From the NCBI RefSeq assembly GCF_031143425.1, contig NC_090440.1:1269249123-1269313122 (forward strand): a DNA stretch of 64,000 nt, in the 5' to 3' direction. Below are positions 1 through 11,769 of the stretch, in pieces (position 1 is the first letter of the stretch; every line of letters begins with the position of its first letter). Source of the stretch: Pleurodeles waltl (Eukaryota > Chordata > Amphibia > Caudata > Salamandridae). A model generated the notes under the pieces. That model was not told the origin of the DNA, searched no databases, and saw only the letters and a list, made by a program, of their open reading frames with translations. The position numbers were made by a program, and so were the translations under genes.

Positions 1-83
1 TGGCCTAATGTCACCCACAGCCCTCCTCCCCCACCCAGACGCCTCCACTGCGCAGAAAGATAGGAGAATGTGCTGATACTCAC

Positions 84-673
84 CCCTTGTGTCTGCTGTG
101 ATGTCTTAAAGTGCCCATCCAAATCTGGGTAGGCCACCGCCAGGATCCGGGACATCAGGGGGGTCATGGTGCGACTGGCACCCCTCCTAGGTTGGGAGGC
201 CATCCCCAGCAGTGTTTCTGCAGTCTTCCTTGTTCCGCGGCGGATGTCCTCCCACCTCTTGCGGCAGTGGGTGCCCCGTCTGTTGTGGACCCCCAAGTTC
301 CGGACTTCCTTGGCGAAGGCACGCCAAATCTCGATCTTCTGATGGGCGCTGACCTATTTGACATGTACAGGGTGGAAAGGAGGAAATCATCAATGACCGG
401 CATGTTAGATGTGATTGGCCCCCCCCACCAACTTTGCCATATGGCACATGCTCTCATCTGTCGGGCGTTGCACTCCTCATTCGCCCCCCACCCCACCAAC
501 TTACATCCACCCCAATCCACACAGGCATAGCCCATTCCATGTGCACCCGGTGTACTCACTTGTTGGTCTGGAGGACCGTAGAGTAGCGCATACTGGGGGA
601 GGACCCCATCCACGAGCTTCTCCAACTCTTCAGACGTGAAGGCAGGGGCCCTTTCCCCAGTCGCAGCAGCCAT
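84..673 (-). CDS. Myb/SANT-like DNA-binding protein of a Harbinger element (Myb1), 3' part outside window
   Basis: Two exons on the minus strand. Exon 1 (673-560) starts with ATG and encodes 38 residues including the motif FTSEELEKLVDGVLPQY, typical of the first helix of Myb/SANT-like domains in Harbinger accessory proteins. A GTGAGT donor follows at 559. Exon 2 (353-84), after an AG acceptor, encodes 90 residues with IWRAFAKEVRNLG and HCRKRWEDIRRGTRKTAE, matching the second and third helices (conserved W, R-W spacing). The phases join without a shift. A second GTGAGT at 83-78 suggests a further exon beyond the window. Known accessory proteins of this family bind transposon ends and bring the transposase to the nucleus. 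The gene is divergent from the transposase at 1158. No stop or shift is seen in the visible part. It could belong to a separate older insertion. Confidence 0.7.
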
Positions 674-1157
674 TGTATCTTCCAGACCGAGGTCACAGCA
701 GCACTTGCAGTATAGGTCCTCTCCTGTGGATGATCAGGTCTCGAGTGATTAAGCAGATAGAAAATGGCGGTCACGCCCGCGGCGGTGCGTACCGCGGCGG
801 TGCGTACCGTGACCGCCGGCGCACATCGTCATTGGCTCCTGAAACCCATAGGCTTCAATGTTAACCAATGCGGCTTTGCGCCGCGGTCTTCGACCGCCTA
901 CCGCCACGGTGTGCCCCGCCAGCGCATTGACCTCACATCCCATTGTCCCACTTCACAGGTCAGGCAGCCGCCATTTCAAGGGCCTACATGGCTTAATTTT
1001 GACTGCGACACACAGGCCTAGGCCTTGCATTGCCACACATACAACCTTTCAACCCATTGCCATTCTTTAACTGTGCAAGCTGTCTGTACGTACCTGTGGT
1101 TTGGCTGACTCTGTGCTCCATGTTGTCCTTCCTAGGCACCGTCCGCTGGGACTTGCG
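674..1157. promoter_or_regulatory. probable bidirectional promoter region between Myb1 and the transposase
   Basis: This 484-bp gap lies between two divergent start codons. It is CpG-rich at 770-920, with two direct copies of CGCGGCGGTGCGTACC near 778-809. A possible acceptor (TCCTTCCTAG) at about 1125-1134 precedes the transposase start, so a 5' untranslated exon is likely. No TATA box was recognised. Promoter function is inferred from position and composition only. Confidence 0.35.
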
Positions 1158-2171
1158 ATGAGAAGGAGGAATCCTTGCGTGTACCGACCGCTGGTGGACC
1201 TGTCGACAATGGAAGAACGCCATATAATACTTCGATACAGACTTGACCGTGCCACTATCCATGAACTGTGTGCCCAGCTGGAGCCAGCCCTGATGTCCCC
1301 CATCCGCCAACCCACAGGGATTCCCCCTCTGGTGCAGGTTTTGTCAGTCCTCCATTTTTTGGCAAGTGGGTCATTCCAGACCACAGTGGCCATGTCATCT
1401 GGAATGTCTCAGCCTATGTTTTCAAAGATTTTGAGCAGAGTGTTGTCTGCCCTGATGAAACTCATGCGGAGCTTTATCATTTTCCCAGAGCAGGGTGACT
1501 TGCCTACAGTGAAGGGTGATTTCTATGCCCTTGGACATATCCCCAACATCATTGGTGCCATTGATGGGACCCATGTGGCTTTGGTACCCCCAAAAGACGA
1601 TGAGCAGGTGTACCGAAACAGAAAAAGTTATCATTCGATGAATGTCCAGGTGGTCTGTTTGGCTGACCAGTACATCTCCCATGTAAATGCCAAGTTCCCA
1701 GGGTCAGTGCATGACGCGTATGTGATGCGAAATAGCAGCATCCCCTATGTGATGGAGCAGCTACAGAGACAACGTGTGTGGCTAATAGGTGACTCTGGTT
1801 ACCCCAACCTGCCTTGGCTACTGACCCCAGTAAGGAATCCCCGGACCAGGGCAGAGGAACGGTACAATGAGGCCCATGGGCGAACTAGGAGGATCATCGA
1901 AAGGACCTTTGGCCTCCTGAAGGCCAGGTTTAGGTGCCTGCATATGACTGGGGGATCCCTGATGTACTCACCAAAGAAGGTGTGCCACATCATCGTGGCC
2001 TGCTGAATGCTTCACAATCTGGCATTGCGACGTCAGGTTCCTTTCCTGCAGGAGGATGGTGCAGATGGTGGTGTTGAAGCAGCTGTGGAGCCTGCGGAGA
2101 GTGAAGAGGAGGAAGACTCAGAGGACGACACAGACAACAGGGACAGAGTAATAGAACAGTATTTCCAGTAG
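1158..2171 (+). pseudogene. HARBI1-like DDE transposase with one internal stop
   Basis: PIF/Harbinger transposase, which cuts and joins transposon ends in the nucleus. I chose ATG 1158 because the open frame upstream (from TTG 1101) contains no other ATG and crosses a likely splice acceptor. From this ATG the frame runs 337 codons to TAG at 2169-2171, interrupted once by TGA at 2004-2006 where relatives have a cysteine codon (TGC). The catalytic triad is present before the stop: D136 in IGAIDGTH, D212 in LIGDSGY and E248 in RIIERTFG, with 35 residues between the second D and the E. The stop removes the last 54 residues, an acidic tail rich in E and D. The gene is convergent with the Myb-like gene at 2698-4176. 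It could be a very recent inactivation or a truncated but catalytically complete protein. Confidence 0.85.
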
Positions 2172-2697
2172 CACACAGGTAATAATCACCCATGCCATTT
2201 TACATTTCCTGAAAGCCTCCTGCATCTCAACTTTGTCGGTTTCCCCCCAGACCTATGAACATGATGTTTGATTTTCCCTTCCCTTTTCTGTGCTGTATGA
2301 GCCACTGCGTGACCTCGGCTTGGTTGGCCCATGGACCAATGCTAAGTTACCTCGGTATGTGTAATTCACAATGTTAACAATACGTAATTGATATGTAATG
2401 TGTCATACATTTGTAAATAAGACAGGCTGAGTCCTGATTGATTTCAGTGCAATGTGTGATTTATTATTAGTGCATAGATATTGGTACATGATAGTGAAAC
2501 AGTGATGGGTGGGGGTGGAGTAATGTCCATGGCGGAGTCCAGTTCTCAGTCTCACAGGTGCATTGTCCATATGCCTGTGGCAGGATGGAGCAGGGGCAGT
2601 TCAAGGTTTGACAGGGTGGCAATGTGGGACAGTGGGAGGACTTCAGGGGGTATGTGATGCTGGCGGGGGACTTGACATCCTACTCTGTCGTTTTTTT

Positions 2698-4176
2698 TTA
2701 TCTCAGGCTCCTTTTGCGGGGCGGTTGTTGTTCAGCAGGAGGTGGGGTTCGGGTGGGCTGTCGTTGTGGTGGGGCCTCCTGTCCACTAGCGCCGGCGGAG
2801 GTGGTAGGCTGTTCCTGTTCCTGGCTAGTGACAGGGGCCCTGTGTGATGCCACATGGTCCCGAAACGTGTCCTCTATACGGTTCAGGGCCTGGACTATGC
2901 TCCCCATAGCGGTTGAGATGTTGCTGAGTTGGTCGCTGAACCCCATGTAGAGTTGCTCCTGCTGTGCCTGGATGTCCTGGAACCTGGCCAGTACCGTCGC
3001 CATCGTCTCTTGTGAGTGGTGGTAGGCAGCCATGATGGTGGTGAGGGCCTCTTGGAGAGTGGGTTCCCTGGGCCTCTCCTCCCCCCCCTGTCGCACAGCA
3101 GCCCTCCGAGTTGCCCTGTTTCCCTGGGCCTCTGTCCCCTGGACGGTGTGCCCACTCCCACTGCCCCCAGGTCCCTGTTGTTGTTGGGTTGGTGGGTTAC
3201 CCTGGGGGCCCTGTAGTGGTAGACACACCGCTGCTTGACCTCTCCTAGAGACAGAGGCATGGGCCCGCTGGGTGGGAGCTGTGCTGTTGTTCCCAGAGGG
3301 GGTTGGGTCTGCAGTGGCCTGTGTCTGGGTGAGGGGAACCGACTGCCCAGAGGTCCCCGATGGTCCGGGCTGGTCGTCAGGTTCCAGGTCGACAGAGCTG
3401 CTGTCATCACTAGGGGCCTGTTCCGGGGGTGGGATGGACATTTCTGGTCCCTCCTGACCGGTGTGTTGTCGTTCGGGTCCTGCATGGGGTAAGAGGGTAT
3501 GGTTATTGTTTCTGTGTGTGCATTAGTTTGCGTTTTATGGGTGCCCTTGTCCCCCAGTGCTGGCATTCCCTTGGGGGAGGTATTGTGAGGGTGTTTTGTG
3601 GGGGGGGGTGATGGGTATGTGCAGTGGTCATGCTTAGGTGATGGGTGTCCATAGTTTGGGGGTGGCATGCAGAGGTTGGTGTTGGGTGGGTTGTGCTGGG
3701 GAGACATTCTCAGGGAGGATGTGTGCTGGGGGGTTGGGGGTGAGGGTGGGGGTTAGCATGCTGGGGGGTGGGGTGAAGTGGTTGGCCTTGTACTTACCAG
3801 AGTCCATTCCTCCATGTACTCCGGCGAGGCCATCAGGATGCAGGATGTTGAGTACCTCTTGCTCCCATGTTGTGAATTCGGGTGGAGTGGGTGGGGGTCC
3901 CCCGCCAGTCTTCTGCACTGCGATGTTGTGTCGCGAGACCATCGAGCGCACCTTCCCCCGTAGGTCGTTCCATCGTTTGCGGATGTCCTCTCGATTTCTG
4001 GGATGCTGTCCCACCGCGTTGACCCTGTCCACGATCCGCTGCCAGAGCTCCGCCTTCCTTGCTATGGTGGTGTGCTGGACCTGTGAGCCGAAGAGCTGGG
4101 GTTCCACTCTTATGATCTCCTCCACCATGACCCGGAGTTCTTGGTCCGAAAAGCGTGGGTGCCTTTGTGGTGCCAT
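2698..4176 (-). CDS. Myb/SANT-like accessory protein of Harbinger H1 (Myb2), two exons
   Basis: Exon 1 (4176-3798) begins with ATG and encodes a Myb/SANT-like domain at about residues 8-90 (helix motifs FSDQELRVMVEEI, KAELWQRIVDRVNAVG, RKRWNDLRGKVRSM). A GTAAGT donor starts at 3797. The acceptor after CCCCATGCAG gives exon 2 (3479-2698), and the phases match (one plus two nucleotides), giving 386 residues without a stop. Exon 2 has an acidic Ser/Pro-rich stretch, a Gln-rich middle, a probable coiled coil near AYHHSQETMATVLARFQDIQ, and a basic end PPRKRSLR. A minus-strand AATAAA lies at 2465-2460, about 230 bases past the stop. In known Harbingers the Myb-like partner is required along with the transposase. 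The gene looks intact, although its transposase partner carries a stop. Confidence 0.8.
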
Positions 4177-4459
4177 GGGGTGGTGTGTATGAGGTGTGGG
4201 GTGGTGTATGTGATGATGTGTGTGTTGGTGTGTGGTGCTTTGTGCTTCTATGTGGTGTGTGTGATGTTGCGGTGTGCCTCTGTGTGTCTGGCTCTCTATT
4301 CTCTGATGTGTCTCTCTCTCTCCTTCGTCTCTGGTTTTTGTTGGTAGGGGTTTGTGGGTGATGTGGGTGTGTGTTTTATATGGTATTGGATGTGTGGGAG
4401 TGGTGTGTGTATGTGTTTCAGGTGTGTGCCTTTCAAATTGTCCAATGTGGTAGGGGTTT

Positions 4460-4759
4460 GTAAAGGTGTGTGTATTTTGACCGCGGCGGTGTGTACCGCC
4501 AATGGAATACCGCGGTTGAATGACCGCCGCATCGATTTGCCGGTCATAATGGGATGGGCGTATTTCTGTTGGCGTGGTGGTGGAGGTTTGGTCTTCTCCA
4601 GTTTACCGCTGGACGCTGATGTGGCGGACTGCAGTGGAGGGCGGATTTTCGGAGGTTTTGCAGTTGTGGGTCAGAATGTCCGTGGCGGCTGACCGCGGCC
4701 GCGGCGGTATTGTGGCGGCCTTCTGACCGGCTTTTACCGCCGAGGTCAGAATGACCCCC
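4460..4759. repeat. right subterminal region and terminal inverted repeat of H1
   Basis: CpG-rich sequence built from short variants of CCGCGGCGG and ACCGCCA ends at 4759 in AATGACCCCC. The outermost bases are the inverted form of the GGGGGTCATTCTGACC terminus seen on MITEs later in the window. It is likely where the transposase and Myb proteins bind. Confidence 0.7.
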
Positions 4760-6290
4760 AATATCCCTTTACATATAAGGTAGGGCATTTCTAATGCCAT
4801 CCTATGAGAAGGCAGCACTCACAGCACGTTATCAGTCCTCTTTTCGTGTCGACCTCTCACACAGTGCCAGTAAATAAAAACAGACCTGTTCAGTCAGCAC
4901 GTCCCTATTAATGGCGACAGATGCGTTTGACTGATTTTCTTCGCATTTTGCGGCTAAAATTAGTAACATGGGTAAGCACCAGTTTTGTATATGAACACCT
5001 AGATAAGGTGTCTATCTCCGTTATACCATATCTTTTCCTTTCTGCTCGAGAATAACTCTCTTGTAACTTGGTCCACTCTTAAGATATCAAACAGCCCCGT
5101 TTTGGAAACCATGCAGTCCAGGTGTTCATTATAAATATGTTTTGCTTATGATATTACTATCGATTACAAAATGTTGTTCAAAAAATTGCTGACGAGTACC
5201 TGTACATCCACAGCTATATGTCCTTTTCCCATGTCTTTTTTGTTAGCGTAATTGCAGTGTAAATAATTCCTGATGTTAACAGAGGTCAAGATGCACTTTA
5301 ACAATGGAATGCTACTTATTTATGTGAGTTACTACATTGAGCCATTTCTTCTAGTTATGGTAGCGTTTCAATGAGAAAATTAGCACCTTTCTGTATGCAA
5401 TAACGACAACTGTAGAAATGTCGTTTTTGCATTATTATACTTTAACTCTAAATTTGTCGTTTGCTTAGAATTGTTAGCTTCTGATATTGGTCCTACAAAT
5501 GATACATGCTCCTTTCTTTATGCTTTCATTTTCAGAATAGTTGTTGTGTCATTGGTTGTTCAGGACACCCTTAAGAGGCTCAATATTTATCTTTATGGTA
5601 TGCTATTCTCTTATGTCAGTTACTCTAGTGTTTAACTTCCTATACTACCCCAATTCAGGGTGATGGATCTTTTAATATTCTGCGGTGCTGCCACCACCAC
5701 CTAGTCACAGATCCTAATTACTTAATATAATACTTTTTCTTTCCACCTGTCTCACAACTTGCGGTCCTAAGCTTTCACTTTCATTCTAGGCACCTCTATT
5801 TGATCAACATCCTTATCACTTTTTTAACTTTCAATCAGGGATTGCTCTTAACCTTGGCATCCCCATTGCATGGATTTCTAATGCCAACCGTTATTCTATT
5901 CCTGTTTATGGATAGATATGGTCAGCATGTAGGCCTATGCTTTTCGGACGAATCTTGGGCTCTCACATTTTGGTGTTCTTTGATTCCTAACTTCTGATTT
6001 CTCAGTTTCCTAGATTCATATAAATTAGAAACCTTTTTTTATTCTCAACAGCCTTGAGAAATCCCAGGTGAATACACCCCTTTGGGCAAAACACGTGTCG
6101 GCTGGTTGAATGTTCACTCTGTCCTATGATCTATTTAATCAAGTACAAATTTGTAATTGATCTTTCTCTTCTGAATAAATTCCAATTTGGACAACTCTTG
6201 GAGAAATGTTTGGACTATTTCAAGGAACCCTCAAGAATAATTAGCAATTGGTTGCTTTAATGTCATTTTTACAAGTGGGAACCTACCATA
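4760..6290. other. AT-rich unclassified DNA, no gene recognised
   Basis: About 1.5 kb of AT-rich sequence with no coding frame I can defend. The one small open frame (5800-5997) has no recognisable motif. The right part, near 6060-6230, carries a hammerhead-like motif and a short AATAAATTCC stretch, suggesting the end of a Penelope-like or other retroelement that entered the neighbouring LTR. Class undetermined. Confidence 0.4.
6060..6106 (+). other. degenerate hammerhead-ribozyme-like motif
   Basis: The order of parts resembles a minimal type I hammerhead as found in Penelope-like elements: CAGGTGA in place of CTGATGA (6065-6071), a possible helix II CCC/GGG around CTTT (6078-6086), AAAA in place of GAAA, then a very short helix III CAC/GTG and TC at the expected cleavage position, followed by GGCTGG. 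Two core positions differ from consensus, so it is probably inactive. No Penelope-type RT is visible nearby. Confidence 0.3.
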
Positions 6291-6600
6291 TATCAGTTAT
6301 AGCACTCACAGCAGTGAGGCACCAAAGTTAGGCTGTTTGTCACTACCAGGACAGGCCATGCAACCTGGAACATGTCCTGACTTCTACATACATAGCACCC
6401 TGCCCATAGGGCTAGATAGGGCCTACCTTACGGGTGCTTACATGTAGTAAAAGGGGAGTTCTGGGCCTGGCAAGTTAATTCAGATGCCAGGTCCCTGTGG
6501 CAGAAAAGTGTGCACACAGGCCCTGCGCTAGCAGGCCTGAGACAGGTTTGAAAGGCTACTTCAGTGGGTGGTGCATGCAGCGCGGCATGCCCACTAGTAG
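6291..6600 (-). repeat. LTR fragment, distal part (minus strand), split by the LINE
   Basis: Read on the minus strand this matches the LTR of the Gmr1-like elements further on: a CTACTAGTGGG junction, then CTCAGGCCTGCTAG and GGTAGGCCCTA-type blocks also found at 33100-33300 and 42530-42720. The other half of the same LTR is at 12780-13033. The far end (about 6291) merges into unclassified DNA and is approximate. Confidence 0.7.
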
Positions 6601-6798
6601 TAGTAGTACAAAATCTTTATTCGACTTTCAAAAAGTCATAAAAGACATAACAGTCATAAAAGATCTCCAATTATGATACATACATTTCAATATATAATAA
6701 AATGTCGAGTAGATAAAATAATAAAAAATGTAAAAGCACACAACAATAAATCAGTCTAGTATATCAATAAATAAAATAAAAAACCCTATCACAATAAG

Positions 6799-9700
6799 TT
6801 ACAATTCGATCACCTCCCCCAAAGATTTCCTTATCTTTAATACAGAACATAAAAAATTAGCTAAAATTCCGCACATCCCTAGAGAAGATAGTGACTGGAG
6901 ACAGACATAGGCTGTGCGACACTGGGGGAGATTAATTGACCTTAAAAGCGGAACAACTAGACGCTTCCTCTGGTAGGCGTAAAAATTACAGAATAAAACC
7001 ACATGGATTGTAGATTGAAGTGTTTTTGCATCACAGGGACATGGTTTTAACACAGTGGTCCAATCGTTCATAATTGGAAATGAAACTAGACGATGGAATG
7101 TGTCTAGCCTAAATCTTGTCAGAACGTAACGGTGGCGAGGGAGTACCATGTTTGCCAAGTACGGTTGCATGCCCTCAGCCGTCAGAATTATTTGATTATA
7201 AATGACTGAGGTTTTTTTTTATTCCACCTCCCAACGTATGTCTTCTAGATAGTTTAATGCCAAGGTACTCAGGTCCTTCCTGGATATCTTCCGCAAAGAG
7301 ACTGGGTTTGTATAGTAGTCTTGCTTGCCCATTTTTTCGAAAAAGGTCATAATGTATTTTAACCATGGTACCCTTGATGTATATAATGATTTCGTACAGT
7401 CGGTCAAGATAGCCTTATTAAAACTGGTGTGTTCCGAAGTCCAGACTTTATGCCATAGTAGTAGTGGCTGGATCTTTATCAAGTCTGCAATGTAGGGAAC
7501 CCCGAGTTCCGAGTGTGTGACATACGATGAGGTGCCTTTTGGTACCCTCAACAGATGTCGTAGGAAGTAATTTTCCACTATCTGCACTAGATCACAGTTT
7601 GTATGTCCCCAAATTCCTGCCCTATACGTAACGGCCGGAATACACTTGGCTTTATAGATCTTTATCATGTTAGGTGGTGTAATCCCCCCAAGCCTTTTGG
7701 AGAAGAGTCATAGTGCCATTGTTGTTTTAATCAGGTGTACTCTCTTCATCTTCCTGCAGTTGCCCAGGAACCCAGCTTATCAAATGTTATGCCCAGATAT
7801 GAAAAGGTTTGCGCAATTTCGACCTTGCTGTCTAAAATGGTGGTGTTATAAGTCTTGCCGCGCTTCCTGCCGCAGTTCATGATAAAGGTTTTGGATTGAT
7901 TGACAGTAAGTCCCAGCTGCGTCATGTATGTAATGCAGGTTGTTAGAAGTTTCTGGAGAGCTATTGGGGTCCTGGCCATTAATACTGCGTTGTCTGCGTA
8001 AAGTAATGCTGGGACAGGTTGCTTATCTATTTGTGGTACATCTTTACACCTAGTGGCCAATTCTTTGTCTAGATTGTTTATATACATTGAAAACAGGAAC
8101 GGAGCGAGAACGCAGCCTTGGCGCACTCCTCTGTGTAGACCAAAGGGGCGAGTACATTCCCCTTTTAGGCCGTACCTCACTCTTGCTCTGCACCCTGTGT
8201 ACATTTCACGGATAAATTGAATTAAGGCTAGTTCCACCCCCATGCTATTTAAAATGTCCCACAATTTATCATGGATTACACAGTCGAAAGCTGATGATAA
8301 GTCAATAAAGGCCAGGTACAGATTGCCTGTTCTAATCTTAGTATACTTTCCAATGATGAGACTTAAATTTAAACTTTTTTCTACTGTTCCGATTCCTTTC
8401 CGGAATCCATACTGGACCGGGGATAGAACGTTCTTTTCCTCTGCCCATGATTACAGCCTATTCAGGATTATTCTCCCTGCTAGTTTAGCTGTTGTGTCCA
8501 GCAGGGAAATTGGCCTGTAGCAGGCTGGATTAAGGCGGTCACCCTTTTTATATATTGGAATTATGTTGGAGACTCTCCAAGATGGTGGGGGTCCGCATGT
8601 GCAGATAGCCCTCAACGTCTGCGTCAGTACAGGCCCCCACAGCTCAATATTGGCCTTAAATATATCGATCGGAACGCCATCAGGGCCTGGCGCTTTCCCT
8701 GATTTGCTTTCAATTATAGCTTCCTCTACCTCCTGAAGGCTAAATCAAGGCGCGGACCTTCCTGGTGATCGTGGTCATGTGTATGGTCTAGTAAATCACT
8801 CGTCAGTGAATATATATTAGAGAAATGTGCTACCCAATCTTCTTCGGAGATGGCGATTTCCATCCTAGGAATGTCTCTGTCCCCTAACACGGGGGAATTT
8901 ATTGTCTGCCAGAAAAGTATATTATCTTTCTTACGACTTGCTATATGGAGGGTTTCCCACAAGTTTGTTTTTATAGTCAATTTCCTTTCCTTTATTGCTG
9001 TCTTATATTCCTGTCTGCGTTTACGTATGTCACTCACGCATTTTTTGGGGGCATTTAGGGCCTTTTTCAGTCTCTTATGTGCTTGAGTGCAGTTACGGTC
9101 AAACCATCCGCACGTCCTTTTTTCCCCTGTCTTACTACTTCTAATAGTGAGGGCTTCTTTTATGGTTTGAGTAATCATCGTAAACGCACTTAGACATTGT
9201 CCTGGATGTGGGTTCTCTCTTAAGCAGTCTGCGAAAGCATGTTTACATTGGAATATTACTTGTTTTAATAAAGACTTGGGATCTGTCTGAGACCACTTCA
9301 TAGTGTATCCATTGCGCGGCACCAGTTTTCAATGTCATCTACCAGTGTGATACTGTCTTCCCTAGCTGCTAAAAGGGGGGACGGTAAGAGATTTATGCTC
9401 TGGGGGTAGTGATCACTAATTGCGATGTCGTGCAAGGTATAGTTTGTAAGATGGTGTGCGAAGTGAGTGGACATTAGGACATAATCGATCACTGTATTTG
9501 CGCCCCTTCCGTTATACGTTGGTTTGAAGTGTGGTTCGTCCAAGAATAATTAATTTACAAAGGATAGGTTATAGGTTTGAGCTAGCAAATTCATTTCATC
9601 TCCTTGGGTGTTGTGAGAGAAGTGGAGGCTTGCACCTATACCTTCCGAGTCCCATCCACATATCTTATCTGAATTTTCTTTGCACGGATGGACGTTAAAA

Positions 9701-10368
9701 TCACCACCCCATATCAATAGGATCTCACGGTTATTTTTTTCACATATTTTTTTTAAGTCATTTCCCATTTCCACGAGAGTGTTGGAAAATTCTCCTGGAG
9801 CAACGTTATTATAAAAATTAATAATGACCAGGTGGGTATTGTGATCTAAGTCACTCTCTATCATTTGGTAGTATGGACTCGTAAATTGCATCACTAAGTT
9901 CTGTAAGGGCAACTTATTAGAGATATATGTACACAGTCCCCCTTTAGGTCTACCATACCTGGACTGCTCAGCAGGGGTGTGGAATGTTTTGTAGCCGTTT
10001 AAATGGGCAGGGGTTAAAAGCCATGTCTCTTGTAGACAAACACATAGATAGTCTTCTAAAAAATTAACCCAGATCTCGTTGCCTAACTTATTTGCTAGAC
10101 CTGCAATATTCCAGAATAGTAAGACTATTTCAGGTTTCTGGTTAGGATTCTGTTTAAAATTGCAGGGCTGATTCTTTGGGGAAGGAGGGGGGATATTGCC
10201 CCTAGTGGTATTTGATATATTACTAGATTCATTATTGCCCTGGCTTAGATGAGGTAATATCTCATTCCTTATAGAAACCGTTGTATGTGATGTATCTTCC
10301 TTTTGTAGTTCCATCCCTGATCTATGTTCTATATGTGCTTCTCTATCATGGAGAGCTAACTGTTTCAT
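6799..10368 (-). pseudogene. LINE ORF2: APE endonuclease, reverse transcriptase, C-terminal zinc knuckle
   Basis: ORF2 copies the element RNA at a nicked target. The frame begins at ATG 10368, 84 bases after ORF1. The endonuclease domain (about 10040-9330) shows LLFWNIAGLANKLG, CLQETWLL, IWGGDFNVHP and AISDHYP. The RT (about 8745-7750) shows SGKAPGPDG, FDLSSAFDC-type and RGVRQGCVLAP motifs, with YADN where the catalytic YADD should be. The C-terminal part has a CPC...H...C cluster near 7030-6960. It is broken by an in-frame TAA at 9551-9549, a frameshift near 9310, a frameshift near 8735, a stop near 8454, a frameshift near 7750 and further stops near 7700 and 7218. It is clearly dead, and the catalytic Asp to Asn change alone would inactivate it. 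Confidence 0.9.
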
Positions 10369-10451
10369 GTCCAGTCAGTCTGTATTTTCCAGCGTTGAAA
10401 GGGGATGGAATCTATTGCACATTATAGGCAAGTCCGGGCTGGATGAGGGTG

Positions 10452-11769
10452 CTACAGCTCACTGTGAGGGGTGGAGTTGTTCCCCTCTGGTCTTTGATAA
10501 AAATATCCCAGGGGTAATAGCGAGATTCCTTGTAAAGTAGCTTGTCTGGCTCCTAAGTCAAGAATAATCCTATTCACTAAATTTGGTGAGCCAAAAGAAA
10601 GTACCACACAATCTCCCATCAGCGCTTTCCTACTGGTTCCTATCCATTTAATTCTTCTGACCATTTTTATATCATCAAAAAGAGTCCTCACCATTCCAGG
10701 GCTCATTCGGGGCCCGATCCAATTAAGGGCCTTGTTTCTCAAGGCCGTCCAAGTTTCTCGCTGTTGGCAATCTATCGGTGGAACATTAGCCAAGACCACA
10801 ACATATGGTGTAGCCTCCGGGGGAAGATGTAACAAGTCACTAGGGAGGTAAGCGAGATTCGGTGATCTAGGCCTGCTATTTATATTTCTCCCCGGATTTG
10901 AATAGGGATAGGTATTCGCTGCCCTGCGCATAGCACTACTCGCTGTCTTGCATAAAGTGGGATTTAGAACTTTTTTATCTGAAGAAAGATTATGAGGTAA
11001 TAATGAGGGTTGGTTATATTGGTTCATAGAAGAAGCTATTGGGTGAGGTTGCGGCTCATTCTGGGAGTTAACGTTTCAATGTATTCTAAGTGGCCTGTTA
11101 GACGGAATAGATTGTGTGTTGTTCTCGTGTTCTAAGGACCGCAATGTGTTTCCGGGATCCTTGCTTGTAAAATGCGTGTCTTCCCGTTGTAAGGACTTTA
11201 TTGTTTCAAGGCCTGCCTCAAGACTAGACTCCACCCCCTTTAGGCGCTCCGACATTGAGTCCAGAGTGGCTCCGATAGATAATTTCAATGAGTTTACTAT
11301 CTCATGGAGATTTATGAGGAGTGATCGAACAGTGTCTCCTGCTAAGGTTGGGGGGCTTCTTCCGGGTTAGTTTTTTTGAAAGTTTTGTAATTGGAGTAGT
11401 TATTAAGTCTATCACTGGCGTTTTCTTTGAGGTCATGTCCACCAGGCCCGTCTCCTGTTTCCTTGGTCGCTTAGCAACAGGGGATATTTCATCCATGGAA
11501 TAGATTATGTTCGAGGAGTCTTTAATACAACCATTTGTAAACCTTACTTTTGAAAGTCCGTCCCCAAGTTCACTAGATGGGGAGTTATGTTGCGGTAGTA
11601 CAGACCCTAATGAATCACGAGATTACTCTTTAGATAATAACATTTTCCCTTCAACAGTAGCAATTTGCTTATCTATCATTCCCATCGCCCCAGAGATGTA
11701 TTTTAATATAGATGAACTGTCTTTTAAATTTGTTGAGGTGTTTAGTTTTGAGTGCTTACGTTTGCCCAT
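10452..11769 (-). pseudogene. LINE ORF1 (RNA-binding protein), broken
   Basis: The frame opens at ATG 11769 with a basic MGKRKHSK start. A stop TAA lies at 11625-11623, a frameshift occurs in a C-run near 11345, and a TGA lies at 11078-11076. The middle (about 11290-11160) has a heptad-like Leu pattern (SMSERLKGVESSLEAGLETI) suggesting a short coiled coil. The last 190 residues include YVVVLANVPP and DCVVLSFGSPNLVNRII, which could be strands of an RRM-like fold. Its place just upstream of ORF2 supports ORF1, which in LINEs binds the element RNA. The family is not recognised by sequence alone. Confidence 0.65.

Larger units (their letters stand above)
1..4759 (+). mobile_element. PIF/Harbinger DNA transposon H1 (left end outside window)
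   Basis: The right terminus is visible: the reverse complement of 4745-4759 reads GGGGGTCATTCTGAC, the same terminus as the MITEs at 42878 and 58299, followed by AAT as a possible 3-bp target duplication. Inside are a DDE transposase on the plus strand and a convergent Myb-like gene on the minus strand, the usual Harbinger pair, plus a second Myb-like gene divergent from the transposase. No left terminus is seen between 1 and 1157, so I infer the element starts before the window and that all three genes belong to it. The alternative is that the leftmost Myb gene is part of an older element that H1 entered. Confidence 0.75.

Noticed and set aside
3638..4192. 184-codon plus-strand frame
   Set aside because: Antisense shadow of the Myb2 first exon and its GT-rich upstream repeat.
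5800..5997. 65-codon frame in AT-rich DNA
   Set aside because: Too short, hydrophobic by composition, no motif and no neighbouring gene parts.
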